From positions 1 through 64,000 of the forward strand of contig JAHDQN010000019.1 of the NCBI GenBank assembly GCA_018433775.1: a DNA stretch of 64,000 nt, in the 5' to 3' direction. Positions 33,540 to 41,903 of the stretch are shown one piece after another (position 1 is the stretch's first letter; the number at the start of each line of letters is the position of its first letter). The DNA is from Deltaproteobacteria bacterium (GTDB taxonomy: Bacteria; Desulfobacterota; Desulfomonilia; UBA1062). Position numbers and translations under genes: made by a program. The notes under the pieces were generated by a model, which searched no databases, was not told where the DNA came from, and saw nothing but the letters and a program-made list of their open reading frames with translations.

Positions 33540-34256
33540 ATGAAGAGATTTCTCGTTTCCGGAGGGATCTTGGCCTTTTCTGTTCTCGTTCTTTTTCCGC
33601 TAACCGCTCTCTGCGCACCCAGGGCCGAACCGCTGGACCCGGTGTTCGACGCAGGAGAGATCCCCCAGGGCAAGGATCTTGTCCACGAGTTTCTCCTGAA
33701 GAATGCCGGTGACGAGCCCCTGGTGTTCAAAGCGAGGCCGTGCTGAGGGGTCTATAGCTCTGCCCCGGGCGGGCAGACCATAGAACCGGGCAAGGAGGGG
33801 AAGATCGCGGTGAGGATATCCACCCGGTCATACACGAGCCAGGTTTTCAAGAACATCAGGGTGGAGACCAACGACCCTGAGTCGGGCCTCGTCACCTTCA
33901 CCCTGAAGGCGCAGGTCGTGGAGACATTCAAGGTGGCCCCCCGCCTGGTGAACTTCGGGAAGATACTGCAGAACCAGACCTCTGTCCGGGAGCTCGTGTG
34001 CGAGAACCGGGGAGGAAAACCGGTCAGGATTTTGTCGGTCGAGACAAAGCCTCCCACCCTGCTTTCCCTCGGGGAGCAGGCGCCGTTCGTGTTGAATCCC
34101 GGGCAGAGCAGGAAGATCGCGGTGAAGCTGTCCAGCGGGTCATCCGAGGGATACGTTCATGGATACGTGAGGTTCAAGACCGACCTGGAGTTCCTCCCGG
34201 AAAAGGTCGTCCGCGTCCGGGCCGATGTGAAGAAGCAGCAGGACACCGGTCAGTGA
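33540..34256 (+). CDS. Probable selenoprotein: exported DUF1573-like protein with in-frame UGA
   Basis: The frame opens at ATG 33540 (GGAGGTTTAAAGC upstream), with a signal peptide cleaved near LCA at residue 25. It reads through DAGEIPQGKDLVHEFLLKNA, then KARPC and TGA (33744-33746, codon 69). It continues in the same frame as GVYSSAPGGQTIEPGKEGKI to a TGA at 34256. In DUF1573 proteins this spot holds a conserved CGC motif followed by IxPG, so the UGA lies at the redox-motif site. Homology continues on both sides with no shift of frame. A hairpin follows the UGA. The product would be 238 residues with Cys68-Sec69 and a second PapD-like domain (about 135-230). If there is no recoding, it is a nonsense-mutated pseudogene. 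Confidence 0.75.
33747..33777 (+). promoter_or_regulatory. Candidate bacterial SECIS hairpin
   Basis: After the UGA, a 12-base spacer is followed by TCTGCCC (33759-33765), loop CGGGC (33766-33770) and GGGCAGA (33771-33777). That is a seven-base perfect stem with a five-base loop that has G in its second position, and the loop begins 20 bases after the UGA. These values lie within the accepted layout of bacterial SECIS elements (loop 16-37 bases from the UGA, small apical loop with an early G). The identity is inferred from geometry only. Confidence 0.65.
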
Positions 34257-34291
34257 CCTTCAGATGAGATAGACACGCACCCGGCGGCCCC

Positions 34292-35818
34292 ATGAAGAAG
34301 AGCACGAAGCGAAAGATCGCCACGGTCGGAGGGCTTACCGGAATCAGCCGCATCCTGGGCTTTGTCCGGGACATGGCGATGGCGTGGCTCCTGGGTGCGG
34401 GTCTGCTGGCGGATGCGTTCATCGTGGCCTTCCGGATACCCAACCTGCTCCGCAGGTTCATGGCCGAGGGCGCGGTCAGCGTGGCCTTTGTCCCGGTGTT
34501 CGTGGAGTCCAAGGAAAAAGACGGCCTCCAGAAAGCCGTAGAGCTCACCCGCGGGGTGTTCACCCTGCTGTTTTTCTCCCTTGCCGGGCTGGTGATCCTG
34601 GGCGAGATCGTCGCCCCCTTTATCGTGGCCCTCATCGCACCGGGGTTTCTCGACCGGGAGATCTTCGACGTTACGGTACGCCTCACCCGGATCATGTTCC
34701 CCTTTATCCTGCTGATCGGCACCGGGGCACTGCTCATGGGGGTGCTCAACTCCCTCGGGCATTTCTCCGCACCGGCGGGCGCGCCCATTCTCCTGAATGT
34801 GTTCATGATCGGGATACCCGTGCTGTTCCATGTCGTGTACCCCGTGTTCTCCTCCCCTGCGGACGCCTTTGCCTGGGGGGTGATCCTGGGGGGGATCGCC
34901 CAGATCCTGCTGCAGATCGTGCCCCTGAAAAGGATGCGGATCTCCGTGGGGCTCACGAGGAACTTTTTCCAGCCCCGGCTCAGGCAGGTGCTGAAGCTCA
35001 TGGGGGTGGCAGCGGTCGGGGCCTCGGTGTATCAGCTCAACGTCTTTATCGGGACCCTCCTCGCATCCCTGCTCTCCACGGGCAGCGTGTCGTACCTCTA
35101 CTATGCGAACCGCATCGTCGAGCTCCCGCTGGGGCTCTTTGCCTTTGCCGTGAGCAACGTGATGCTCCCCTCGTTGAGCGCCGCGTACGCCCGGACCGAT
35201 CACCAGGCCCTGCGCGCGCTCACCGGGGAGTCGCTCATCGCGGTCCTGCTCTTCACCATACCCGCGACCATCGGGATCATCGCACTCGCTGAGCCGATAT
35301 TCGCCGTGCTCTTCATGCGGGGCGCCTTCGGCCCGGAAGACGTGGCCGCCTCGGCACAGGCCCTGCGCATGTATGCCCTTGGCCTGTGCGCGGTGGGGGT
35401 CTCGCGGGTTCTCACCCAGACCCTGTACGCTATGCAGCAGGCAAACCGGGTGGTAAGGACGGCCTGGATTTCGCTGGCGGTCAACGCCCTGCTCAGCGTC
35501 GCGCTCATGCCCTTCCTGAAACACGCGGGCATCGCGCTGGCGAGCAGCATATCCGTGACCGTGCAGATGTTCATGCTCTCCCGGATCCTCACCCGGCAGG
35601 GCATCACCCTGCCTTCGGGGATATGGTCCACCGTGGGGAAGATGGCCGGCGCCGTGGCGGCCATGGGCGCAGGCCTGTTCTGGTTCGTACGCATGGAGTT
35701 CTGGACCGGGGGCCTGACCCTCATGAGCCTTTCCCTGCTGGTTTCCTCCATCGGGCTGGGGGCCGCCGTATACTTCGCCCTGCTGTGGATCATGGGGATG
35801 CGCCATTTCGGCAAATGA
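34292..35818 (+). CDS. murJ: Lipid II flippase MurJ
   Basis: A 508-residue polytopic inner-membrane protein of the MOP superfamily that flips lipid II for peptidoglycan synthesis. The start reads KIATVGGLTGISRILGFVRDMAMAWLLGAG, and GLLADAFIVAFRIPNLLRRFMAEGAVSVAFVPVF follows (quoted in part: NLLRRFMAEGAVS), both characteristic of MurJ. About fourteen membrane helices are visible. It is 35 bp downstream of the DUF1573-like gene on the same strand. The ribosome site is weak. Confidence 0.95.
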   Translation: MKKSTKRKIATVGGLTGISRILGFVRDMAMAWLLGAGLLADAFIVAFRIPNLLRRFMAEGAVSVAFVPVFVESKEKDGLQKAVELTRGVFTLLFFSLAGLVILGEIVAPFIVALIAPGFLDREIFDVTVRLTRIMFPFILLIGTGALLMGVLNSLGHFSAPAGAPILLNVFMIGIPVLFHVVYPVFSSPADAFAWGVILGGIAQILLQIVPLKRMRISVGLTRNFFQPRLRQVLKLMGVAAVGASVYQLNVFIGTLLASLLSTGSVSYLYYANRIVELPLGLFAFAVSNVMLPSLSAAYARTDHQALRALTGESLIAVLLFTIPATIGIIALAEPIFAVLFMRGAFGPEDVAASAQALRMYALGLCAVGVSRVLTQTLYAMQQANRVVRTAWISLAVNALLSVALMPFLKHAGIALASSISVTVQMFMLSRILTRQGITLPSGIWSTVGKMAGAVAAMGAGLFWFVRMEFWTGGLTLMSLSLLVSSIGLGAAVYFALLWIMGMRHFGK

Positions 35819-35914
35819 TCCGGAAGTAAAAACCGCCGGAGAGGGGATTCCCGATCTGTCCGCGAACGGCTCCCGGATCAGTATGAAATTTCTTTCTTAT
35901 AAAAAGTAACAAAA

Positions 35915-35931
35915 GTTCTTTCCCGAAGAAC
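35915..35931. promoter_or_regulatory. Inverted repeat GTTCTT-N5-AAGAAC upstream of a sigma54 promoter
   Basis: A perfect 6-5-6 inverted repeat, about 90 bp upstream of the -24 element. It lies in an AT-rich region, a usual position for an enhancer-binding-protein site. Confidence 0.5.
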
Positions 35932-35961
35932 GGCTGTTTTGTCAGATACGGTTCACAACCA

Positions 35962-35978
35962 TATAACTGTCCGTTATA
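35962..35978. promoter_or_regulatory. Inverted repeat TATAAC-N5-GTTATA upstream of a sigma54 promoter
   Basis: A second 6-5-6 inverted repeat, centred 47 bp from the first and 27 bp before the -24 element. Its arms differ from those of the first site, so it need not bind the same protein. Confidence 0.4.
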
Positions 35979-36004
35979 TCGTGGTATTTCCGGGTGGCGT
36001 CCGG

Positions 36005-36020
36005 TGGCATTATGTTTGCT
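36005..36020 (+). promoter_or_regulatory. Sigma54-type (-24/-12) promoter
   Basis: TGGCAT-N5-TTGCT, matching the consensus TGGCAC-N5-TTGCW except for one base; the GG and GC dinucleotides are ten bases apart. It is 35 bp before a 41-residue ORF and the large GAF protein. An NtrC-type activator is encoded just beyond that gene on the opposite strand, the type of protein needed to drive it. Confidence 0.7.
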
Positions 36021-36054
36021 TAATGATCAAAATTAACAATTGGGTGGGGCAGCC

Positions 36055-36180
36055 GTGAGACTGACGCGACGAGAAATACTTGAGCAGCTGGGAAGACTCG
36101 GTATTCGGGGGCTCTCTGACTTGAAAAAGGCGTGCAGGGAGTTTGAGACCTACTGGGAATACATGCACTGCAATGTATGA
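36055..36180 (+). CDS. Small 41-residue ORF downstream of the sigma54 promoter
   Basis: GTG at 36055 with GGGTGGGGC upstream encodes a charged, helical peptide that begins VRLTRREILEQLGRLG, continues through a SDLKKACREFETYW segment, and ends in HCNV. The pattern resembles short conserved ORFs seen in deltaproteobacteria, with an ExLxxLG motif, but no function is known. It is followed by the GAF protein 51 bp downstream, which fits a bicistronic message. Confidence 0.5.
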   Translation: MRLTRREILEQLGRLGIRGLSDLKKACREFETYWEYMHCNV

Positions 36181-36231
36181 ACTGATCACTCTTGTTGATG
36201 AAATTACCCGATGGGGAGCTAACGGAGCACC

Positions 36232-38088
36232 ATGTGTAGTGATAGACTGACCAGGTACGTTATCGATCAGACCTTGGAACTCTCCCCTGAGTTCATCAAG
36301 CAAAACGCCGAAGTTGTCCCGTTGCTCTTCCAGGTATCCCTTCTCTCCGAAGTGGATGTCCGAGTGGAGAAAATCTCCGATCTTTTCCTGAACTTCGTCG
36401 AACACGTCACCTCCTTTGACGCGGCGCTGGTGTACATCTGGGCGCCGCAGAATGCATGGTTCTGCAGGGGCTTGCAGGGGGAGGTGCCCGAGAGCATCGA
36501 AAACGGAGACATCTTCACCTTTGCCGTTCGGGACAGGGCAAAGCCCATTCTCATATCCGACGCGAGCGAGACCGGTCTGGGGGCGCACGAGCTGCCGATC
36601 ATGTTCCAGTCCATGATTGCGCTTCCCATTTACAGGGACACGAAGATCATCGGCTGCCTCGAGCTGTTCCGCAAGAACGGGCCCTGTTTCGACATGAACG
36701 ACCTCGTGCTCATCAAGCATCTGCTCCTTGGCTCGGAGAATATCCTGCAGCAGGTGATCAGCCCGGAGTCGGATTACGACGAGGTTCTGGATATCCGCAC
36801 GGACGTGCCCCAGAAGCACGTGCTCCTGGATATCCTGAACCAGTATGAAGAGCTCTCCAAGCGCCTGGGCTTTCCGTTGAGCGTGGCGATCCTGGAGATA
36901 GAGGACCGGGACAAGTTCGGGCTCTACCAGCATATCCCCGAGGGCGTGAGGATGCTCAAGAGCCTGTCGAAAATGATCCAGGACGGGCTGAGGCGCTATG
37001 ACAAGGTGATCCGGTACGAAGAGCTGAGCTTTTTCGTGATCCTTCCCGGGTGTTCGTCGCAGGACGCCATCACGGCGCTGCACAATGCAACGCTCAATCT
37101 CGGGGCCGACCTCGCCAACAACATGACCATGGGCATCGCCACGCTGCCGGATGAGGCCCAGGATGCCAAGGGGCTGATCAACATCGCCCACCAGGCCCTG
37201 TCGCACGCGAAGAAAAAGGGCATCCACATGGCGCGGTATTCCCAGACAGGGGCCATCAAGCAGACCAACATCTCGCTCGAGCTCAGGATGAAAAGGATCA
37301 TCAACTCAGGCCCCCACGTAGAGGTGCTCAACGACCTGCTGGACCTGCTCCGGATCCAGTGCCAGGCCGACGACATTTCCATCCGGTACGAGGCGCCCGG
37401 TTCCCCGGTGAACTGGCAGGGGTACGACCTGGGATACATCGATCACCAGGGGCTCCCGGAGGACATCTACGAGTGGATCGTCACCTATATCACGCCCGCC
37501 TGGGCCGTGGCCCTGGGGCTCGACCCCGACATCCGCAACTGGTATCTCGGCCTGCTCACCACGGCCTCCATCCTGAGCGATCTGAGGGCGGGATACCCCA
37601 TGGGCTACTCCATCAAGGTGGCGGACCAGATGTTCACCCTGGCAAAGGAGATGGGCAAGGGCGAGGCCCAGGCTGCGCAGTGGGCCAACTCGGCACTGGC
37701 CGCCAATATCGGGTACCTCGGCATCCCCACCTCCATCTTCACCAAAGGGGAGATCACCCCCTTTGACAAGAAGAAGATCAGCGCCCACACCTTTATCGGC
37801 TCGAAGATTCTGCAAAACGTGTCCGTGATCAACTGCGACAGCGACATTATCATGTACCATCACGAGAACATGGATGGGAGCGGATATCCCAGAGGGCTCA
37901 AAGGGGACGACATTCCGCTGGGTGCGCGGGCCATGCGGATCATCGACACCTACAATGCCATAACCACTCCCCGGCTCTACCGGTTCCAGCTGAACCATCA
38001 GGAGGCGTTGCGTGAGCTGTGCGCCATGTCCGGGAAGTCCCTGGATCCGGACATCTCGTCTCTGTTCGTGGATATTATCGGTTTTTGA
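36232..38088 (+). CDS. GAF - degenerate GGDEF - degenerate HD-GYP signalling protein
   Basis: A 618-residue protein. A GAF domain (about 45-170) is followed by a GGDEF-like domain (about 195-340) in which the signature reads RYEELSF instead of GGDEF. A C-terminal HD-GYP-like domain (about 395-610) keeps YHHENMDGSGYPRGLKGDDI and GARAMRIIDTYNAIT. In that domain the HD motif (HDIGK in active enzymes) is ANIGY, and the earlier HS motif is YS. Both catalytic sites are therefore lost, and a c-di-GMP-binding or scaffold role is likelier than turnover. It is expressed from the sigma54 promoter and converges with the NtrC-type gene, overlapping its end by 14 bp. Confidence 0.85.
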   Translation: MCSDRLTRYVIDQTLELSPEFIKQNAEVVPLLFQVSLLSEVDVRVEKISDLFLNFVEHVTSFDAALVYIWAPQNAWFCRGLQGEVPESIENGDIFTFAVRDRAKPILISDASETGLGAHELPIMFQSMIALPIYRDTKIIGCLELFRKNGPCFDMNDLVLIKHLLLGSENILQQVISPESDYDEVLDIRTDVPQKHVLLDILNQYEELSKRLGFPLSVAILEIEDRDKFGLYQHIPEGVRMLKSLSKMIQDGLRRYDKVIRYEELSFFVILPGCSSQDAITALHNATLNLGADLANNMTMGIATLPDEAQDAKGLINIAHQALSHAKKKGIHMARYSQTGAIKQTNISLELRMKRIINSGPHVEVLNDLLDLLRIQCQADDISIRYEAPGSPVNWQGYDLGYIDHQGLPEDIYEWIVTYITPAWAVALGLDPDIRNWYLGLLTTASILSDLRAGYPMGYSIKVADQMFTLAKEMGKGEAQAAQWANSALAANIGYLGIPTSIFTKGEITPFDKKKISAHTFIGSKILQNVSVINCDSDIIMYHHENMDGSGYPRGLKGDDIPLGARAMRIIDTYNAITTPRLYRFQLNHQEALRELCAMSGKSLDPDISSLFVDIIGF

Positions 38089-39448
38089 GCCACCGGGGGT
38101 GGGTGATCCCGTATTTCCGGATCTTGTAGTGGATCACCCTCTTGCTGATCCCGAGTGTCTCGGCTGCGTCTTTCTGGATCCAGTCGTTTCTCTTGAGCGC
38201 ATCCAGGATGATTTCTTTTTCATTGAGAGCCAGGGACGAGAGGCCGCCGTTGCCCCCGCTCTCCTTCTCCATCCGGGGCTCGCCGTCCTGAATCGAGATG
38301 TCGATTGTCCGGATGACGCTGCCGTCCGAGAGCAGGACAGCCCGCTCGATGCAGTTGCGTATCTCCCGGACATTTCCCGGCCAGTCGTATGATCTGAGCA
38401 GATCCAGCGCAGCCCGGTCGATGTCCATCTCCGGCTTGTTGAACTCGAGCGAGTATTTCTTGATGAAATAGCGGGCCAGGGGCTCGATATCTTCCTTGCG
38501 TTCCCGGATGGAGGGGATGGGGATATTGACCACGTTGATCCGGTAGTAGAGATCTTCCCGGAACTTTCCTTCCTGGACCATCTGATAGAGATCCTGGTTC
38601 GTCGCAGCGATGACCCGCACGTCCACCTTGATGGTGCGTTCCCCGCCCAGGCGCTCGAATTCCCTTTCCTCGAGAACCCGCAGGATCTTCGACTGCAGCG
38701 ACATATCCATGTCCCCGATCTCGTCGAGGAAGATGGTCCCCATGTTGGCCTGCTCGAACCTGCCTGTCCGAAGCTTCACCGCCCCGGTAAAGGCGCCTCT
38801 CTCATGGCCGAAGAGCTCGCTTTCCAGGATGTTCTGGGGAAGCGCGGCACAGTTGACCTGAACGAAATTGTTGTCCGAGCGGTTGGAGTTGTGGTGGATG
38901 GCCCCTGCAATGAGCCCCTTGCCCACCCCTGTCTCTCCGGTGAGCAGGAGGGTCGAGTCGGCCTTTGCCACCTTCTCCGCCATGTGCAGGACTTTTTTCA
39001 ATGAAGAGCTGACCCCGATGATGTCCGATGTGCGGTATATGACGTTCTCCTGGGTGTGTCTGAGATAGTCGATCTCGTTTTTCATCCGCTTGAGCGCCAG
39101 GGCATCGTCCACCTTCTGAACGATCTCATGCAGACCAAAGGGCTTCTGGATGAAGTCCTGGGCACCGTTCTTCATGGCCACCACCGCGGTATCCACCGAT
39201 GCGTAGCCGGTCATGACGATGACAATGGTGGACTGGTTGGACCCCTTGATCTTCTTGAGCAGCTCGATTCCGTCCATCCCCGGCAGCTTGAGGTCGGTGA
39301 TGATGAGGTCGTAGATGTACTTGTTGATGCGTGCCATCGCGGCCTCGGCGTTCTCCACGAGCTCGACGACATGATTGTGCTTCTTCAGCTCCTGAAAGAG
39401 GATCTGTCCGAGGTTGATGTCGTCTTCGACTATGAGTATGTGTGCCAT
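38075..39448 (-). CDS. NtrC-type sigma54-dependent response regulator
   Basis: A 457-residue activator. The receiver domain (1-120) has the phosphoacceptor Asp52 in IITDLKLPG. The AAA+ domain carries Walker A GETGVGKG, the sigma54-contact motif ELFGHERGAFTGAV and Walker B TIFLDEIGDM. A Fis-type HTH ends it (KDAAETLGISKRVIHYKIRKYG). The ATG at 39448, with GGAAAG upstream, is preferred to 39463. No histidine kinase gene is adjacent. Its convergent position beside the sigma54-promoter gene makes that gene a candidate target. Confidence 0.93.
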   Translation of the reverse strand: MAHILIVEDDINLGQILFQELKKHNHVVELVENAEAAMARINKYIYDLIITDLKLPGMDGIELLKKIKGSNQSTIVIVMTGYASVDTAVVAMKNGAQDFIQKPFGLHEIVQKVDDALALKRMKNEIDYLRHTQENVIYRTSDIIGVSSSLKKVLHMAEKVAKADSTLLLTGETGVGKGLIAGAIHHNSNRSDNNFVQVNCAALPQNILESELFGHERGAFTGAVKLRTGRFEQANMGTIFLDEIGDMDMSLQSKILRVLEEREFERLGGERTIKVDVRVIAATNQDLYQMVQEGKFREDLYYRINVVNIPIPSIRERKEDIEPLARYFIKKYSLEFNKPEMDIDRAALDLLRSYDWPGNVREIRNCIERAVLLSDGSVIRTIDISIQDGEPRMEKESGGNGGLSSLALNEKEIILDALKRNDWIQKDAAETLGISKRVIHYKIRKYGITHPRWLKNR

Positions 39449-39656
39449 ATCAAGTCTTTCCATCGGAAAATCGAATACAAAACTTTATCCCGGCGGTTTT
39501 TAAAGAGGCTTTGAAAAAAAGAGGACTGTGCTTATTCCCTGAAAAGGGATGGCTGTTGACCATTTCCGCCGGGTATACTATTGATGTATCAGTGAATCGG
39601 CCTTGAACAAGCAGAGAGTGGGGTGTTTTTTTAAGCGCTTCCATTCTGGAGGGGAT

Positions 39657-40280
39657 ATGATATTGCATACCGTGGTGGTGACCGAGTTCATGACCAATTG
39701 TTACATCGTGGCCGATGAGAGCACGAAGGAGGCGATGGTCATCGATCCCGGGGGAGACGGCCGGAAGATTTTGCAGGAAATCGAGAACATGGGCGTGAAT
39801 GTGAAGGCGGTGGTGAACACCCACGCCCATGTGGACCATATCGGGGCCCTGAAGGATATCAAGGATGCCCTGGGAGCCGAGATCATGCTCCATCAGGCAG
39901 AGCTGCCGGTCCTCAAGACCGCCTCGCGCATGGCAAGGCTTTTCGGTGTCAGCATCGACGAGCCGCCCGAGCCGGACCGCTTTCTGGCGGAAGGAGACGA
40001 GATCGCCTGCGGGAACATCACCCTGAAGGTGATCGAAACCCCGGGCCACTCTCCGGGCGGGATCTCGCTGCTCACCTCGGACGGAAAGACCTGCTTCGTG
40101 GGAGACGCCCTCTTCGCCGGCTCCATCGGCAGGACGGATCTGCCGGGAGGCGATTATCACACCCTCATCACATCCATCAAGACCAAGCTCATTCCCCTGG
40201 GCGATGACGTGAAGGTCCTCACGGGGCACGGACCTGCCACCACCATGGGGGTCGAGCGCAGATACAACCCATTCCTGTAA
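39657..40280 (+). CDS. Metallo-beta-lactamase-fold hydrolase (glyoxalase II-like)
   Basis: A 207-residue MBL-fold enzyme. The metal motifs are NTHAHVDHIG, ETPGHSPGG, FVGDALFAGSIGRTDL and LTGHGPATT. This is the glyoxalase-II-like hydroxyacylglutathione hydrolase group, which hydrolyses thioesters, but members also act on other esters. The ATG at 39657, with GGAGGGG six bases upstream, is chosen over 39603. It begins a plus-strand run of six closely spaced genes (39.7-44.9 kb). Confidence 0.9.
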   Translation: MILHTVVVTEFMTNCYIVADESTKEAMVIDPGGDGRKILQEIENMGVNVKAVVNTHAHVDHIGALKDIKDALGAEIMLHQAELPVLKTASRMARLFGVSIDEPPEPDRFLAEGDEIACGNITLKVIETPGHSPGGISLLTSDGKTCFVGDALFAGSIGRTDLPGGDYHTLITSIKTKLIPLGDDVKVLTGHGPATTMGVERRYNPFL

Positions 40281-40290
40281 GGGAGGAGCA

Positions 40291-40716
40291 ATGAAGAAGC
40301 TGTACGTGGTCATGACGATCCTCGCACTCGGAATTTTTGTGCTGCCGGGCTGTGCGAGGATACAGGAGACGTTTGCCGGTTCCCCCGCCTCTCAGGAGGC
40401 CCGGCCGGTACCCCGGTACCTCGATTTCAGCGATGTCCTCCTTCCGGGAGAGCTGAACAAGATCGCACAGGAGAGCTACATCACCAACGGGTACGGCCGC
40501 CTCGTCCTCTCCGGCAGGCTTCAGGGGGAATCGCTCGCCCAGTACTTCGCGACCTCCATGTATTCCGACGGATGGACCACACTGAACCAGTACAAATATC
40601 AAGGAGCAATCAAGCTCTTTTTCAAGAAAAGCGAGAGGATCGCAACCATTCTCATAACCGAGAATCCTCTCGGAACACGGGTGGAGATATGGGCGGTACC
40701 CCTGGGGAAGATCTAG
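40291..40716 (+). CDS. Lipoprotein of unknown function
   Basis: A 141-residue envelope protein. The signal peptide ends in FVLPGC, giving lipidated Cys21. The mature part is beta/alpha with SLAQYFATSMYSDGWTTLNQYKYQG and EIWAVPLGKI near the end. No domain can be named with confidence. A GGGAGGAGC site precedes the ATG ten bases after the MBL gene. Its 3' end overlaps the start of coaBC by 28 bp. Confidence 0.8.
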   Translation: MKKLYVVMTILALGIFVLPGCARIQETFAGSPASQEARPVPRYLDFSDVLLPGELNKIAQESYITNGYGRLVLSGRLQGESLAQYFATSMYSDGWTTLNQYKYQGAIKLFFKKSERIATILITENPLGTRVEIWAVPLGKI

Positions 40717-41903
40717 CCGGAAAGCAGGTCATATTAGGTGTCACCGGAGGCATCGCGGCCTACAAGGCCCCTTTGGTCGTCAGGGGACTCAAGTCTCTGG
40801 GGATCGACGTGCGGGTGGTCATGACCGATGCGTCCCGGTATTTCGTGACCCCGACCACCCTCCAGACCCTCTCCGGCCGCCCCGTCCACACGGAGCTCTT
40901 CCCTGAAACGCCGCCCGGCGCCTTCGAGGTGGAGCACATCGCGCTGGCCGACCGGGCGGACCTTCTGCTCATCGCGCCCGCCACCGCGGACTTCATCGCC
41001 AAGATGGCGCACGGAATCGCGGATGACCTGCTTTCGTGCATTGCCCTGGCCACCAAGGCCCCCGTCCTGGTCTGCCCGTCGATGAACGTGAACATGTACC
41101 TGCACCCCGCCACCAGGGAGAACCTCGATATCCTGCAAAAACGGGGTGTGTTCATCCTCGAACCCGCCAGTGGCGAGCTTGCATGCGGATGGGAGGGAGC
41201 GGGGCGTTTGCCCGAACCGGAGCGGATCGTGGCGGAGTCCAAGAAAATCCTCTACCAGAAGGATCTCGCCGGCATTTCGCTGCTCGTGACCTGCGGGCCT
41301 ACCTGCGAGGATATCGACCCGGTCAGGTTCATCACCAACCGCTCAACCGGAAAGATGGGGGCGGCGCTGGTGGAGGCCGCTGGTTTAAGGGGGGCGCGGG
41401 TGAAGGTGATCAGCGGCCCCGTGAACAGGGAATACGCCCCGTGGGCGGACGTGATCATGGTACGCTCCGCCGGGCAGATGCTCGATGCGGTCAGGGACAA
41501 CCTGAGCGGCGCCGATGTGCTCGTCATGGCGGCCGCGGTCGCGGACTACGTGCCCGAGACCTACCGCGGGGCCAAAATCAAGAAGGGCGACAAGCTCACC
41601 TCGCTGGGGCTCAAATCCAGCCCGGATATCCTCTCGACCATCAGGCCCTTCAAAGACGACAAATTCTTCGTGGGCTTCGCCGCCGAGACGGACAACCTCT
41701 CCGATTCGGCCCGGAAAAAACTCATGAACAAGGGCCTGGACATGATCGTGGCCAACCGGGTGGGAGAGTCGGGAACCGGGTTCGGCTCCGATACCAACAG
41801 CGGGCTGATCCTCTCTGAAGCCGGGGTGCTGGATCACTTCGAACAGGTCGAAAAAGAGGTGCTTGCGCACAGGATACTCGACTTTATCCGGGAACGGCTG
41901 TGA
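40689..41903 (+). CDS. coaBC: Phosphopantothenoylcysteine decarboxylase / synthetase
   Basis: A bifunctional CoA-biosynthesis enzyme of 404 residues. The N-terminal flavoprotein part has VILGVTGGIAAYKAP, the PSMNVNMYLHPA motif and ELACGWEGAGRLPEP (substrate-binding and cysteine lid). The C-terminal synthetase part has LVTCGPTCEDIDPVRFITNRSTGKMG (the TSGGT-like loop) and AAAVADYVPE. The ATG at 40689 overlaps the lipoprotein gene. Its stop overlaps the GTG of the uracil-DNA glycosylase gene (GTGA). Confidence 0.95.
   Translation: MGGTPGEDLAGKQVILGVTGGIAAYKAPLVVRGLKSLGIDVRVVMTDASRYFVTPTTLQTLSGRPVHTELFPETPPGAFEVEHIALADRADLLLIAPATADFIAKMAHGIADDLLSCIALATKAPVLVCPSMNVNMYLHPATRENLDILQKRGVFILEPASGELACGWEGAGRLPEPERIVAESKKILYQKDLAGISLLVTCGPTCEDIDPVRFITNRSTGKMGAALVEAAGLRGARVKVISGPVNREYAPWADVIMVRSAGQMLDAVRDNLSGADVLVMAAAVADYVPETYRGAKIKKGDKLTSLGLKSSPDILSTIRPFKDDKFFVGFAAETDNLSDSARKKLMNKGLDMIVANRVGESGTGFGSDTNSGLILSEAGVLDHFEQVEKEVLAHRILDFIRERL

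Noticed and set aside
33744-33746. UGA explained as a change of genetic code
   Set aside because: Other genes here end in UGA and use UGG for Trp, so general reassignment is not supported.
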